Of a stretch of 64,000 bases of DNA, positions 20,801 through 29,829 are shown one piece after another; within the stretch, counting starts at the first letter, position 1, and the number at the start of each line of letters is the position of its first letter. The notes under the pieces are model-generated. The model ran no database searches and had not been told where the DNA came from. It saw only the letters and a list, made by a program, of their open reading frames with translations. The translations under genes were made by a program, and so were the position numbers. This stretch comes from Undibacterium paludis (GTDB taxonomy: Bacteria > Pseudomonadota > Gammaproteobacteria > Burkholderiales > Burkholderiaceae_D): positions 186,001-250,000 of the forward strand of contig NZ_JAKZHX010000007.1 in NCBI RefSeq assembly GCF_022568815.1. The letters are read 5' to 3'.

Positions 20801-23800
20801 TCATTTGTTGAAGTGATGAACTCTTCGTCTGCACCTGCATTTGAACGCTCTATCACTACCTGCAACAGATGTTCAAGCTGACGAATTTCTTCTGGCGCAG
20901 GTGCTGCCATTTCTGACAGGGCGAATTTCTGCAACATGCGTTTGGCAGAATCCAGTGCACGCTCAAGTACATCATATTCTGACTCGACCAATACGACAGG
21001 ATGGCGCTCCAGTCTTTGCAGTACAAATTCCAGACTATGCGCGAGCTCCTGCAGTGGCTTGAGACCAACCGTTGCAGAACTGCCAGCCAGTGAATGGCTG
21101 GCGTGGATGGCATGAGTAGAGACGTGACGATCAGGTTCATGTCTCCATTCAGCAAAATCCTGCGCAAGGAAGCGCACGATTTCATCCGTTTCGGCCATAT
21201 AGATGGAATACAGCGGCAAACTGATTTCTATATCACCAATGCGCTTAATGTTGTCATCAACGCTGGGCGCCGGCGCAGAAAGATCAGGGAAATCGATGAT
21301 TTTCGCAGTAGCGACTTCAGGCACAGCAGGCGTTTCTTCAGATACCAGCTCAGCAGGTTTTTCTTCAGGTATTGGCTCCGCACCAAGCTCATCCGACGTA
21401 AGATCTTGCGCATCACGCAGCTCAACAGCCTCAAGTGTCAACGGTTCTTCGATGACTGGCAATACCGTCTCGGCCACCTGTTCAGTCAGCAGTTCCGGTG
21501 CGTCTGCCAATTCGTTCAATTCAGTCAGCAAGGTTTCCGATTCGGCCGGTACAGCCACTGCTGATGCATCCACCAAGCCCAGTTCATCGAGGGTGGCTGC
21601 ATCAAGTGTCAGGTCGGACAATTCAATTGCAGCATCCGTGCTGGCATCAACAGTATCAACCAATGCCTGATCCGGTACAGCAAAGTCTTCGATGATGCTT
21701 AACTCAGGCGCATCAGGCGACTCAGGCAAGCCAGCTTCGATGACTGGTTCATCCAATGTGACCAGGTCCGCTGGCATTGATGGCGTTGCCTGTGCTATTT
21801 CTGCCCGTACTTCAAGGTCATCCGCCAACGGTGTAGCTTCCATCACTATTTCTTCAGTGACAGGCTCAGCTTCAAATGTCAAAGCTTCGATGGCGTCTGG
21901 TATTGCCACCGCATCTGCGGCCGCTATCACCGGCTCTTCAGCCACTGGCAAGGCAACTGCGATTTCTGGTTCAGTCAATACGGGCAAGACAGGAATTTCT
22001 TCTACAACAGTTTCTGGTGCTGCCGTCTGCACAGGTTCAGGCGCTGTCTGTACTTCTGGCTCATCAACGTAATCCTGGCCAGCTTTGACGCGCTCGGCAG
22101 AAACGATAATACCTTTGCCAGTGCGTGGTGAAACACCGTTTTGCTTCAGCTCGTTAACCCATTCAACCATTTCGCTGGCTGTGCGCTCCAGCAAGGCGTA
22201 CAGGTTTTCATTACCGTCGCGTGAGTCGGACAGCCACAGATTCATGACCTGCTCTATGCTCCAGGCAGCCTCACCAAATACTGTCAGGCCTACCATGCGG
22301 CCACTGCCTTTCAGTGTATGGAAAGAACGACGCAGGCTGGTCAGGTATTCTTGATTGTCAGGTGCTTTTCTGGACAAAGGCAAAGTAGTCTGTACAAAGC
22401 CCAGTACTTCGTCCGCTTCCATGAGGAAGATTTCCAGCAATTCGGCATCAATGGCATCGTCGCCGTCAGGGATGTCCTGAGCCACGGCTGCTGCCGGAGC
22501 AGTTTCTGCCACCGGTGCTGCAACGATATCCTGCAGGGTAGCAGAACTGTCTGCCAGATCGGTCTTGCCCAGGAGGTCAATGGCAGATTTGGCACGATCT
22601 GAAGCCGCCACATCGTCAAGCAGAATGGCAACTGATCGTTCGGATTCGAGCGAGCTTTTCAGCTGGGCTTGCAGGCTCGCGTCGCCTGGTGCTTCTGCCA
22701 GCGAGGCCGCCAGACGTGCTGACTCCTGCTGCTGCTGGGCGAGTTCTTCTTCCGCAGTTTGCAAAACAGCGGGTTTTGATTCCTGACCATGTGCTTCGTC
22801 ACCAGGCAACAAGATATCTGCACTAGGCAACAATTCCTTGCTTGCATGGGCCTCCAGCAAATTGGAGCGGAACAAGCCGGCTTCCCGGTCGAAACTGAAT
22901 TTCTTTTTGACAGTGTCAGGTTGTGACTGCAGGGTCTCGATGAAGAAGGACAGTGCGCCCACATTTTGGGCAACATTTTCATGAGCGGCTGCCTGGGCAC
23001 TTGCGTCCAGTGCAGGATCGTCGCCAAACTTGCCTATCATCTGACGGGTATGCTCAACCGCAAGCATGGCATCGTCCTGGTCCAGCATGGCCAGGGCGCC
23101 ACCTATCTGGTGCAAGTTGCCGTCAATCGGCTTGAGCGTCTCCGCATTCGGTGTCCGGAAATACTCGTCAAGTATTTTTTCTATATGGCGCAAGCTTGAT
23201 TGCATCTCGGCAACCAGTACACCGAGGGTCTGGCGCTGTTGTGCCTCGCGTGAAATCTCCCCCATCCAGCTGGCCTGGGTCTGAGGTGTTTCACCCGATA
23301 CGACAGACAGCAGACGCTTTGTGATTTCTTCTGCGCGTTCAGCAAATTGACCAGGCAGGCGTGTGACGTGATCAAGAGCATGTTCAACAAACAGCAGGCT
23401 GGTCGCCAACTCTATGCCCAGTTTGCTGCCGTCGGGTGAGTGCGCAACACTGCGGGCAATACCATTAAGTTCACGCAGCAGTTTTGCCAGCGCAGGTGCG
23501 TTGAGACCGGCACCGGTTTCGGCGAGGTCTGACATTTTTTGCGAAAACTTGTCTGCCAGGCCAGTCTCGCCATTGGCGATACGCCCCCACAGGTTTTTCA
23601 CTGCGGACAATTGTTCCTTTGCCGTCGTCAGTGCGCCGGCAGTGATCTGGCCATAATTTTTTTGGTTGTAGTCTTGCGGTACCTTGTCGTCAAGCTGGTA
23701 AGCCTTGCGTACACGACTGACAAAAGGAGAAGGATTTTCAACCTGGGCCAGGAAAAACAGGGCATCGCGCAACAAGCGTTCAGGAATGGTGCTGACACCT

Positions 23801-24591
23801 TCTACCAACCGGCGAATCTGCAAATTGATGCGACCAAAAATCTGTTTTACATATTGCTGCTGGTGGTCAATTGCGCCAAAACCAACTGCTTCTACAAAAG
23901 CACGCATGACCACCCAGAAAGCCTTGGCCTGGGAATTGCTCTGCCCATTTTCAATTTCTGCAATCAGATCATGCATGGATTGCGTGGCCAGCTTTTGCTG
24001 TGTTTTGTCCTTGCTGGTCAATACTGTCAGCAACAGCTTTTCAAAACGCTGTCGCAGGCCTGTGTAACTGACAGCAGCCGCTTTACTGCTGACAGCCAGC
24101 TCAGGGATTTGTTCTTTGGCTGACAACGACGGGAAAAACAGATCCGCGGGATGTATCCGCTCGGCGCCTTTGAGTTCAAGCAGCGCACGATAATACGGGA
24201 ACAGACGCACAGGCTGATGCGGCGCACCGGAGAGCAGGTCCTCAAGGTAACGCAAAACTGCGTGGAAGGCATCAACAATGACTTCCACACTGGCCTTGCT
24301 CATTTCAAGCTGGCCATTTTGCAGACGTTCAAGTAACTCTTCTATGGTTTCGGTGACGATGGAAACACCATCGATGTCAACGATCTGCAAGGCGCCATGG
24401 GCCTGGTGCAGATAACTTTTTGCATGCAATAAGGTGGTAGGACGGGTTTCAGCATCCTGGTCAAGTGCCTCTGTGAGCATCTTGCCAGCATTCGTGATTG
24501 CTTCCCGCACTTCTCCCATCACCCAGGATAGCGGTCCGATGTCGAACTGTTCCTGTGGAAGATCTGGCGATTTTGAAAAATCGGATGTCAT
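17803..24591 (-). CDS. chpA: ChpA-type hybrid CheA histidine kinase with multiple Hpt-like domains
   Basis: Central kinase of type IV pilus chemotaxis, 2262 residues. A GGAG ribosome binding site supports the start at 24591. Five Hpt-like sites are visible: His62/His65 (LHQAHGALQ), His494 (NLHQIGGALAML), His758 (HTLKGSGRMVGL), His1166 (HSLAGSSATVGL) and His1504 (HTIKGSARMAG). The first two are degenerate. Acidic Pro/Ala/Glu-rich linkers fill about 850-1110 and 1230-1440. Then come the dimerisation helices (about 1635-1690), the ATPase domain (N-box HLLRNAIVHG from 1823; GRGVGMDVV near 1917), a CheW-like domain (about 1955-2095) and a C-terminal receiver with Asp2187 (VDIEMPRMDG). It is the last gene of pilG-pilH-pilI-pilJ-chpA. 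Confidence 0.95.
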   Translation of the reverse strand: MTSDFSKSPDLPQEQFDIGPLSWVMGEVREAITNAGKMLTEALDQDAETRPTTLLHAKSYLHQAHGALQIVDIDGVSIVTETIEELLERLQNGQLEMSKASVEVIVDAFHAVLRYLEDLLSGAPHQPVRLFPYYRALLELKGAERIHPADLFFPSLSAKEQIPELAVSSKAAAVSYTGLRQRFEKLLLTVLTSKDKTQQKLATQSMHDLIAEIENGQSNSQAKAFWVVMRAFVEAVGFGAIDHQQQYVKQIFGRINLQIRRLVEGVSTIPERLLRDALFFLAQVENPSPFVSRVRKAYQLDDKVPQDYNQKNYGQITAGALTTAKEQLSAVKNLWGRIANGETGLADKFSQKMSDLAETGAGLNAPALAKLLRELNGIARSVAHSPDGSKLGIELATSLLFVEHALDHVTRLPGQFAERAEEITKRLLSVVSGETPQTQASWMGEISREAQQRQTLGVLVAEMQSSLRHIEKILDEYFRTPNAETLKPIDGNLHQIGGALAMLDQDDAMLAVEHTRQMIGKFGDDPALDASAQAAAHENVAQNVGALSFFIETLQSQPDTVKKKFSFDREAGLFRSNLLEAHASKELLPSADILLPGDEAHGQESKPAVLQTAEEELAQQQQESARLAASLAEAPGDASLQAQLKSSLESERSVAILLDDVAASDRAKSAIDLLGKTDLADSSATLQDIVAAPVAETAPAAAVAQDIPDGDDAIDAELLEIFLMEADEVLGFVQTTLPLSRKAPDNQEYLTSLRRSFHTLKGSGRMVGLTVFGEAAWSIEQVMNLWLSDSRDGNENLYALLERTASEMVEWVNELKQNGVSPRTGKGIIVSAERVKAGQDYVDEPEVQTAPEPVQTAAPETVVEEIPVLPVLTEPEIAVALPVAEEPVIAAADAVAIPDAIEALTFEAEPVTEEIVMEATPLADDLEVRAEIAQATPSMPADLVTLDEPVIEAGLPESPDAPELSIIEDFAVPDQALVDTVDASTDAAIELSDLTLDAATLDELGLVDASAVAVPAESETLLTELNELADAPELLTEQVAETVLPVIEEPLTLEAVELRDAQDLTSDELGAEPIPEEKPAELVSEETPAVPEVATAKIIDFPDLSAPAPSVDDNIKRIGDIEISLPLYSIYMAETDEIVRFLAQDFAEWRHEPDRHVSTHAIHASHSLAGSSATVGLKPLQELAHSLEFVLQRLERHPVVLVESEYDVLERALDSAKRMLQKFALSEMAAPAPEEIRQLEHLLQVVIERSNAGADEEFITSTNEKLDPVVLSDAAMMTDLPTAHDELPVLETLSADQALELLAQPAELAVTALPEEPEIVAALPADELTSEFDVAEPIQAEALPEAAPPAETMVDRMAAIMTDAMDDIAPPELLAPLPVVSTEVEPSVALAADAPVLETVAELPAPEPEPEQVIEPVSKQEAEPEVVTPAQTPAEPVAQVAVAEYVAPAADGNVQIRDELDMDLLPVFIEEGNDLLPMVGQLLRSWQEKPDDMAIPQSIARIMHTIKGSARMAGAMGLGQHIHDMESRIETLMHGGSAVRASLLDDLLARHDYSMQMFDRLLHPEAHVAPLQAEAPLTTAQELDQFQEQQAAKTTEAPVVISELVNLTPVVPVMTRTNAPAVAAPVNAPAAPGAPVTLVRVRADILDRLVNQAGEVSISRSRLENEVSTLRSSLSELTENVNRLRDQLREVEIQAETQITSRMALSGDREFDPLEFDRFTRLQELTRMMAESVSDVATVQTNLTRTIDGASNDLQVQARLTRDLQQDLMRVRMIPFASISERLYRVTRQTSKEIDKRVNLDIRGATVEMDRGVLEKMAGPFEHLLRNAIVHGIESREQRRNSGKEETGELLIEIRQEGNEVVIRFSDDGQGLNLKRIREKAVSVGLITNEDNPGELETANMIFEPGFSTATEITELAGRGVGMDVVRSEAASLGGRVEVVTHEGKGAEFTIRLPLTLAVTQVVLLSSGGRTFAVPSVLVEQVQQLKSNALANAYNDGAVMWQGQRVAMYYLSSMLGQDDATPMTQQYTPLLIMKSGTERVAIHVDDVLGNREVVVKNIGPQLARMTGIAGATVLGSGEIVLILNPVPLAQRMEHEHARLQHLGAEAVPDMGAVANLHTATEVAETKSEPVQGLRTQHTVMVVDDSLTVRRVTQRLLTREGYQVILAKDGIDALEQLQSVTPDVMLVDIEMPRMDGFDLTRNVRSDSRTSHIPIIMITSRTADKHRNYAKELGVNEYFGKPYREDDLLGAIMGFVGKDAAVIV

Positions 24592-24681
24592 GCGTACTCC
24601 GCAAACTCAAGAGCAATGAACCGCAGTTCATTGCCATACATATATGTTAGGGTTGCAGCTGGTACAACCGGGGCTGGAAAA

Positions 24682-27021
24682 TCAGGCGGCAACCCGGAAC
24701 CGTGACACAGAGTTCTTGAGTTCTTCTGCCAGCATGGACAACTCTTTAATGGAAACCGCAGTTTGCTGCGTACCATGCTGAGTTTGCTCGGTGATGGTCA
24801 GAATGTGCTGGATGTTTTGTGCAACGCCGTTCGCAGACGTAGCCTGTTGTTCCGTCGCCAGCGAGATGCCTTGAATCAGTTCCGCGAGACGGTTGGAAAC
24901 GCTACGGATTTCAGACAGCGCCGTACCGGCCGCATCTGACAGTTTCGCTCCCTCAACCACACCCTGAGTGGATTTTTCCATCGCGGCAACCGCGTCATGA
25001 GTATCCGTTTGAATCGTACGAACCAGCGCACCGATCTGCTTGGTCGCTTCAGCTGAACGTTCCGCCAGACGCTGAACCTCTTCCGCAACCACCGAGAAGC
25101 CTCGACCCGCTTCACCCGCAGACGCCGCCTGAATCGCCGCGTTCAGCGCCAGTACGTTGGTTTGTTCGGTAATGTCGGAAATCAGCTCGGTAATCTCACC
25201 AATCTCTTGTGAAGATTCACCCAGACGTTTAATACGCTTGGAGGTTTCCTGGATCTGTTCGCGAATCTCGTTCATACCCTTGATGGCGTTTTCCACCGCA
25301 TGGGCACCCTGCTCCGCCGCAGCAACCGACTGACGCGCAACCTCGGCTGATTCATTCGCAGAACGCGATACGTCGGTAATTTCTGCCGCCATCGTCAGAA
25401 CCACCTGACCGGCATCAGAAATCTCGCGGGACTGCTGCTCGGATGCAGACAACAAGTCGCTGGAAATATTCTGCGCTTGTGTAGATGCCGAAGTAACCTG
25501 TTCCGCCGTTGCCGTAACGCGACCTACCAGACCACGCAATTCTTCCACCGTGTAGTTAACCGAGTCGGCAATCGCGCCCGTGATATCTTCCGAAACCGTT
25601 GCCTGAACCGTCAAGTCACCATCCGCAACCTCTTGCAATTCATTCATCAGTCGCAAAATCGCAGCCTGGTTCTGATCGTTGGCAGCTTTCGCTTCCTCTT
25701 CTTGCTTCTGCGCTTGCATCATCTGTGCCGCAGCTTCAAGACGGCGTTCATTCGCTTCCCTTGCACGGTTACGGCTTTCCTGCAACTGAACGAAACCGAT
25801 ACCTACCGCTGCAACCAGCGCGAAGAAAGCAGAACCAAGCATCAACAGGAAGTAAATACTGGTGGCATCCTGTTCTTTGGTATAAGTCTGCTGCAACTTG
25901 GACAGTTTGTTTTTCAAGTCCTCGTTTTCATTAAACAGCAATTGTTCAGATTGTTTCGCAGCAATAAAGTTTTGCAGGTTACCCAGAATACTGGAAACCG
26001 ATACCTGGTAATCAGCAAAGGTCTTTTGTAATTCTGTCAGCTTGTCGCGGGTGTCCGCATCCTTGGTTGCTGTCAGACGCAGTACATCGCTGCCCTTGAG
26101 GAAGCCATCAACCAGATCACGGAAAGTATTCGTATCCTTACCGAGCAAGAATGCCGTTTCAGGATTAACACCCTCAGAAGTCAGGAATTCATTCGCACTA
26201 CGACCCAGACGCTGGGTCAACATGACCAGCTGGCCGGCAGCATTGATTTCACGCGCAGAACCACCGCCCTGTACCTTCAGGGTGGAAATCTGTTCCGTCA
26301 ATTCCAGCAAGACTGGCGACAGGGCATTCATTTTTTGCAGTGTCTGACCGAAACCGGTCAACTCTTTTTGACGGTTCAGAATGGTTTCCGCAGCCTTGTT
26401 CGAGTTACCCCAGGCTTTTTGCACTTCTTTAACCTGCGGTTCCAGAGTTGAGTCTGCCTTTTTGACTGAACGGCCCTGGTAGTTACCACCATTCAACAGG
26501 GTAGTCAGGTCCGTATTCATTTCGGTACGACTGTCTTTTAACTGTTTAAACGCTTCGACATTACCCTGAATCGCATTTGGCGCCGCTTTACCAATACGCT
26601 GCGAGTGCATCAGCGCTTCACCGGCAATCTGTGCCTGTGTGGACAAGAGTGTCGACTGTTCGGAATTCAGATAAACTGCAACACCGCCCAGCAGCAGGAA
26701 GAAAGCCATGGTGCCAAGCAAAAAGTTGGTCTGGCGGCGAACTGACATACCACCGATGATGGGCAGGCGGATATTGCCGCCTTTTTCCAGTGCATCACCA
26801 ATAAAGGTCGCATCGGCGTAGGCTTCAGTCTTGACTGGAGTTGCGCCCGCTGCAACTGGCTCAAGCCCTGCTTCATGAGCTTCCGGCGATATCATCTTGA
26901 CGTTGTTTGCGTCTTCAACTTCAATCGAATCAGCATTCCCGAAAGACCTGGCCGCGACGTCTGCTCCGTCAAGTTCTGGTTCTTCTTTTCCTTTGGACAA
27001 GAACGGTAGATTAAATGCCAT
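24682..27021 (-). CDS. pilJ: type IV pilus methyl-accepting chemotaxis protein PilJ
   Basis: Transmembrane receptor feeding ChpA. 779 residues with a good GGAGA ribosome binding site. An unusually long cytoplasmic N-terminus of about 99 residues precedes TM1 (about 100-118, [18 protein letters not shown]). The periplasmic part (about 119-389) has two PilJ-type helical modules. TM2 lies near 390-412, followed by a HAMP-like region and the MCP signalling domain (about 495-779) with the hairpin tip [20 protein letters not shown] around 640. Known PilJ proteins sense pilus retraction or PilA; the ligand here is inferred only by family. Confidence 0.95.
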   Translation of the reverse strand: MAFNLPFLSKGKEEPELDGADVAARSFGNADSIEVEDANNVKMISPEAHEAGLEPVAAGATPVKTEAYADATFIGDALEKGGNIRLPIIGGMSVRRQTNFLLGTMAFFLLLGGVAVYLNSEQSTLLSTQAQIAGEALMHSQRIGKAAPNAIQGNVEAFKQLKDSRTEMNTDLTTLLNGGNYQGRSVKKADSTLEPQVKEVQKAWGNSNKAAETILNRQKELTGFGQTLQKMNALSPVLLELTEQISTLKVQGGGSAREINAAGQLVMLTQRLGRSANEFLTSEGVNPETAFLLGKDTNTFRDLVDGFLKGSDVLRLTATKDADTRDKLTELQKTFADYQVSVSSILGNLQNFIAAKQSEQLLFNENEDLKNKLSKLQQTYTKEQDATSIYFLLMLGSAFFALVAAVGIGFVQLQESRNRAREANERRLEAAAQMMQAQKQEEEAKAANDQNQAAILRLMNELQEVADGDLTVQATVSEDITGAIADSVNYTVEELRGLVGRVTATAEQVTSASTQAQNISSDLLSASEQQSREISDAGQVVLTMAAEITDVSRSANESAEVARQSVAAAEQGAHAVENAIKGMNEIREQIQETSKRIKRLGESSQEIGEITELISDITEQTNVLALNAAIQAASAGEAGRGFSVVAEEVQRLAERSAEATKQIGALVRTIQTDTHDAVAAMEKSTQGVVEGAKLSDAAGTALSEIRSVSNRLAELIQGISLATEQQATSANGVAQNIQHILTITEQTQHGTQQTAVSIKELSMLAEELKNSVSRFRVAA

Positions 27022-27079
27022 TACTAAGTCTCCTAAACGATTGAAAAGCTATCAGCACTGCTTGAATGCGTATGCTGAT

Positions 27080-27664
27080 TTAAATACCTATTTGCAAAAA
27101 ATCCTGGTCCTGTATCAAGGCGGCCAGACTGAGTTCAAACCAGATGTTGCCATCCTTGTCTCTGTACTTCTTCTTCAGCCAGTCTTTGCTTTCCAACTGA
27201 CTTGCTTCGAGCGGAATTTCTTCCATTTCTGAAACAGTACGCAAACCCAGAACCTGAGAAACCAGCAAACCGCTGTTGAAAGCCATATTAGGGGCAAAGG
27301 CAACAATCCGGCATGAAGAATCGAGTTTGGTGGAGTCCATACCCTGGAAACGTGGTAAATCAATCACGCCAGTCAAGCTGCCGCGAATATTTGACAGGCC
27401 TATATACCAGTCCCTGGTGAGCGGCACTTTGGTCAGGGCGCCGGCCGTGACAATCTCGCCAGACTCACGCAAATCCAAAAGATAACGTCCCTGTCCTATC
27501 ATGATGCCGAGCTGGCTGAGCTTGGTATAGCCACCACGCTGGGCAGCTTGCATGCGTTCAACCAGCTGCGCCTGGAATTCGCGCAGGCGGGTACGGCGTA
27601 CACCCTTTTCGGGCTTGACAACTTCCAGATTTGCTGCAGCAGTTTCACGCACAGTCTGATTCAT
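27080..27664 (-). CDS. pilI: CheW-like adaptor PilI
   Basis: Scaffold that links PilJ to ChpA. 194 residues, a single CheW domain covering about 40-175 (IMIGQGRYLLDLRESGEIV, LSNIRGSLTGVIDLPRF, GLLVSQVLGLR). The glycine-rich NIRGSLTGVIDL loop is the usual CheW signature. It is spaced 58 bp before pilJ and 57 bp after pilH. No clear Shine-Dalgarno sequence precedes the ATG. Confidence 0.93.
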   Translation of the reverse strand: MNQTVRETAAANLEVVKPEKGVRRTRLREFQAQLVERMQAAQRGGYTKLSQLGIMIGQGRYLLDLRESGEIVTAGALTKVPLTRDWYIGLSNIRGSLTGVIDLPRFQGMDSTKLDSSCRIVAFAPNMAFNSGLLVSQVLGLRTVSEMEEIPLEASQLESKDWLKKKYRDKDGNIWFELSLAALIQDQDFLQIGI

Positions 27665-27721
27665 GAGGCAATCCGAAGATATCTTATTGTAGTTGCAAGA
27701 ATTAAAACCAAACTATTCGAA

Positions 27722-28087
27722 TTAACCGAGCGCAGAAATTTTTGCCAGCAGTTCTGCCGGATCAATAGGCTTGACCAGGTAATCACGGGCACCCTGACGC
27801 AAGCCCCAGATACGGTCTGTTTCCTGGTTTTTACTGGTGCAGATGATGACCGGAACATCCTGTGTGTCCGGGTCTTTGGCGATGGCACGGGTAATCTGGA
27901 AACCATTTTGTCCAGGCATGACCACGTCCATCAAGATCAATTGCGGCTTGTCAGCCTTGATCTTGGTCAGCGCTTCTTCGCCATTTTCAGCGGTCGACAC
28001 TGAAAAGCCATTTTTAACCAATACATCGGTCAGGAAATAGCGCTCTGTCGGGGAGTCGTCCACTATCAGAATTTTTTGGATGGTCAT
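27722..28087 (-). CDS. pilH: response regulator PilH
   Basis: Single receiver domain, 121 residues, with a GAGGT ribosome binding site. Acidic pocket VDDSPTERYFL, phospho-Asp in LILMDVVMPGQNGFQ, conserved Lys in YLVKPIDPAEL. PilH in Pseudomonas is associated with pilus retraction and cAMP control; here its place after pilG and before pilI matches that operon. Confidence 0.95.
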   Translation of the reverse strand: MTIQKILIVDDSPTERYFLTDVLVKNGFSVSTAENGEEALTKIKADKPQLILMDVVMPGQNGFQITRAIAKDPDTQDVPVIICTSKNQETDRIWGLRQGARDYLVKPIDPAELLAKISALG

Positions 28088-28129
28088 CTTTTTTACCTCA
28101 ATTTAACTAACTTAACTAACTATATAGAT

Positions 28130-28522
28130 CTAGGTCGCTGACGTGTAATTTCTTACCGTTTTCAGCAGACTGTCCTTTGTAAAAGGCTTGGTCAGGTACT
28201 CATCAGAGCCGACCATCGCGCCACGGGCACGATCAAACAAGCCGTCCTTGGAAGACAGCATGATTACCGGTGTATCCCGGAATTTCGCGCTTTTCTTAAT
28301 CAAAGCGCAAGTTTGATATCCGTCCAGTCTGGGCATGAGGATATCGCAAAAAATCAGGTCCGGATGAGAATCGTTGATCTTGGCCAGCGCATCAAAGCCA
28401 TCCTCCGCCAATACGATCTTGTATCCGGCCTGTCCCAGAAAAATCTCGGCTGAACGACGTATGGTGCTGCTATCGTCAATCACCATGATTTTCAAGTTCT
28501 CGTTGCCCGTCAACGTTGACAT
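28130..28522 (-). CDS. pilG: response regulator PilG
   Basis: First gene of the Chp operon: a single receiver domain of 130 residues. Acidic pocket VIDDSSTIRRS, phospho-Asp in LIFCDILMPRLDGYQ, Lys in YLTKPFTKDSL. An AGGAAGAGA ribosome binding site precedes the ATG. The 116-bp gap to the rubredoxin gene contains GTTAC-N9-GTAAC and AT-rich DNA and probably holds the operon promoter; I could not assign -35/-10 boxes. Confidence 0.95.
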   Translation of the reverse strand: MSTLTGNENLKIMVIDDSSTIRRSAEIFLGQAGYKIVLAEDGFDALAKINDSHPDLIFCDILMPRLDGYQTCALIKKSAKFRDTPVIMLSSKDGLFDRARGAMVGSDEYLTKPFTKDSLLKTVRNYTSAT

Positions 28523-28638
28523 AAAGCTATCTCTTCCTGGCAGTATTAAGGTTACATATCACTGTAACAAAAAATAGTACTTTTGCGCTTTTTTTCCTTG
28601 AATAAACATATTAAGCAACATCAAAATCGACACATTAC

Positions 28639-28833
28639 TCAGATTGCCACCATTTCGAAGTCTTCTTTACGGGCGCCGCACTCTGGACAGGTCCAATTCA
28701 TGGGAACATCTTCCCATCGGGTTCCGGCCGGAATACCATCTTCAGGCGAGCCTTGCTCTTCGTCATAGACCCAACCACAAATCAGGCACATCCACGCCTT
28801 GAAAACCACTTTTTCCGTTACCGTATCTGTCAC
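28639..28833 (-). CDS. rubredoxin
   Basis: Small iron-only electron carrier, 64 residues. The two iron-binding CxxC knuckles are CLIC (about residues 17-20) and CPEC (about 50-53). It begins with GTG (28833), preceded by AAGGG. It is longer at the N-terminus than minimal rubredoxins and has the betaproteobacterial form WMCLICGWVYDEEQG. It diverges from the thiD-like gene with only 28 bp between start codons and lies upstream of pilG, a neighbourhood also seen in other Burkholderiales. Confidence 0.94.
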   Translation of the reverse strand: MTDTVTEKVVFKAWMCLICGWVYDEEQGSPEDGIPAGTRWEDVPMNWTCPECGARKEDFEMVAI

Positions 28834-28861
28834 GACTAAAACCCTTCAATCAAGTAAAATA

Positions 28862-29776
28862 ATGAAACTACTGCAAACAATCCGTTTGCATTGTGTTACT
28901 AATGGCATTTGCGCGAGTAATTTAAGTCCTCACGAAGTCAGCTATATTAATCTACCCAACGTGCAAAACCAAATTTCTCCACTAATACTGAGCTTTGGCG
29001 CTTCAGATCCTGTTGCTGCTACAGGCATTCATGCCGATCTGGCATCATTTGCTGCCATGGGCTGTTACGGCCTGCCTGTCATGACCGCCATTTTAACTGG
29101 TGATACGTCACAAATCGATGATTTACATCCACTTGATGCGGATTTAGTCGATGAACAGGCCAGAACCGTGCTCGAAGACATGCAAGTGCTGGCTTTCAAG
29201 GTTGGTCAGGTCGGCAGCGTCGAAAACGTCACCGTCATCGCCGAGATTGTTTCAGACTATCCGGAATTGCCTCTTATATTAGACCCCTTCAATGCCGCTG
29301 TCACCGAACAGGGACCGGAAGCCGAAGACCTGGTATTGGCCATACGCGAACTCTTGATACCGCAGGCCAGTCTGCTCATGATTTCAGCTGTCGAATTATC
29401 CCGCCTGGCAGAGACCTGGAAAGAAAACGGTGAGCCTGATGACCTGGCTGCCGACGCCATGACCCTGATCGAATCCGGCTGCGAGTATATATTAGTTACC
29501 GGCACATCGGGCGATGCCGGCGAAGTCGTTAACACTTTATATAATGAATCCGGCGTTGTGCGCTGTGACCAGTGGCAAAGATTGCCAGGCTCCTATGCTG
29601 GCGCCGGCTCCACCCTGTCTGCAGCAATTGCAGCCCTGGTGGCAAACGGGCTCGATATTCCCGATGCCACCATGGAAGCCCAGGAATTCACTCACGCAGC
29701 ACTGGGCCATTCGCAAAGACTGGGTATGGGCAGGCTGATACCCGATCGTTATTTCTGGGCCAGGGAAGCTGACTGA
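28862..29776 (+). CDS. thiD: ThiD-like hydroxymethylpyrimidine/phosphomethylpyrimidine kinase
   Basis: Ribokinase-fold kinase of the thiamine pyrimidine branch. Start at 28862 (MKLLQTIRL) gives 304 residues; the first 35-40 residues are outside the usual domain, so the true start may be further in. The core is recognisable: LSFGASDPVAATGIHADL, AMGCYGLPVMTAIL, LDPFNAAV, ILVTGT. Two signature sites differ from textbook ThiD: SGGAGIQADL is PVAATGIHADL, and the anion-hole Cys of GTGCTLSA is Ser (AGAGSTLSAA). This may be a lineage-specific variant; activity is inferred. hemL follows 53 bp later on the same strand. Confidence 0.8.
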   Translation: MKLLQTIRLHCVTNGICASNLSPHEVSYINLPNVQNQISPLILSFGASDPVAATGIHADLASFAAMGCYGLPVMTAILTGDTSQIDDLHPLDADLVDEQARTVLEDMQVLAFKVGQVGSVENVTVIAEIVSDYPELPLILDPFNAAVTEQGPEAEDLVLAIRELLIPQASLLMISAVELSRLAETWKENGEPDDLAADAMTLIESGCEYILVTGTSGDAGEVVNTLYNESGVVRCDQWQRLPGSYAGAGSTLSAAIAALVANGLDIPDATMEAQEFTHAALGHSQRLGMGRLIPDRYFWAREAD

Positions 29777-29829
29777 AGCGCCCGGCTATTCTTCACTCCA
29801 TTTGCTCCATCACCTATTGAAGTTCAATC

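Noticed and set aside
28834-28861. TPP riboswitch for the thiD-like gene
   Set aside because: Only 28 bp separate the two divergent start codons, too short for a riboswitch, and no TPP motif is seen.
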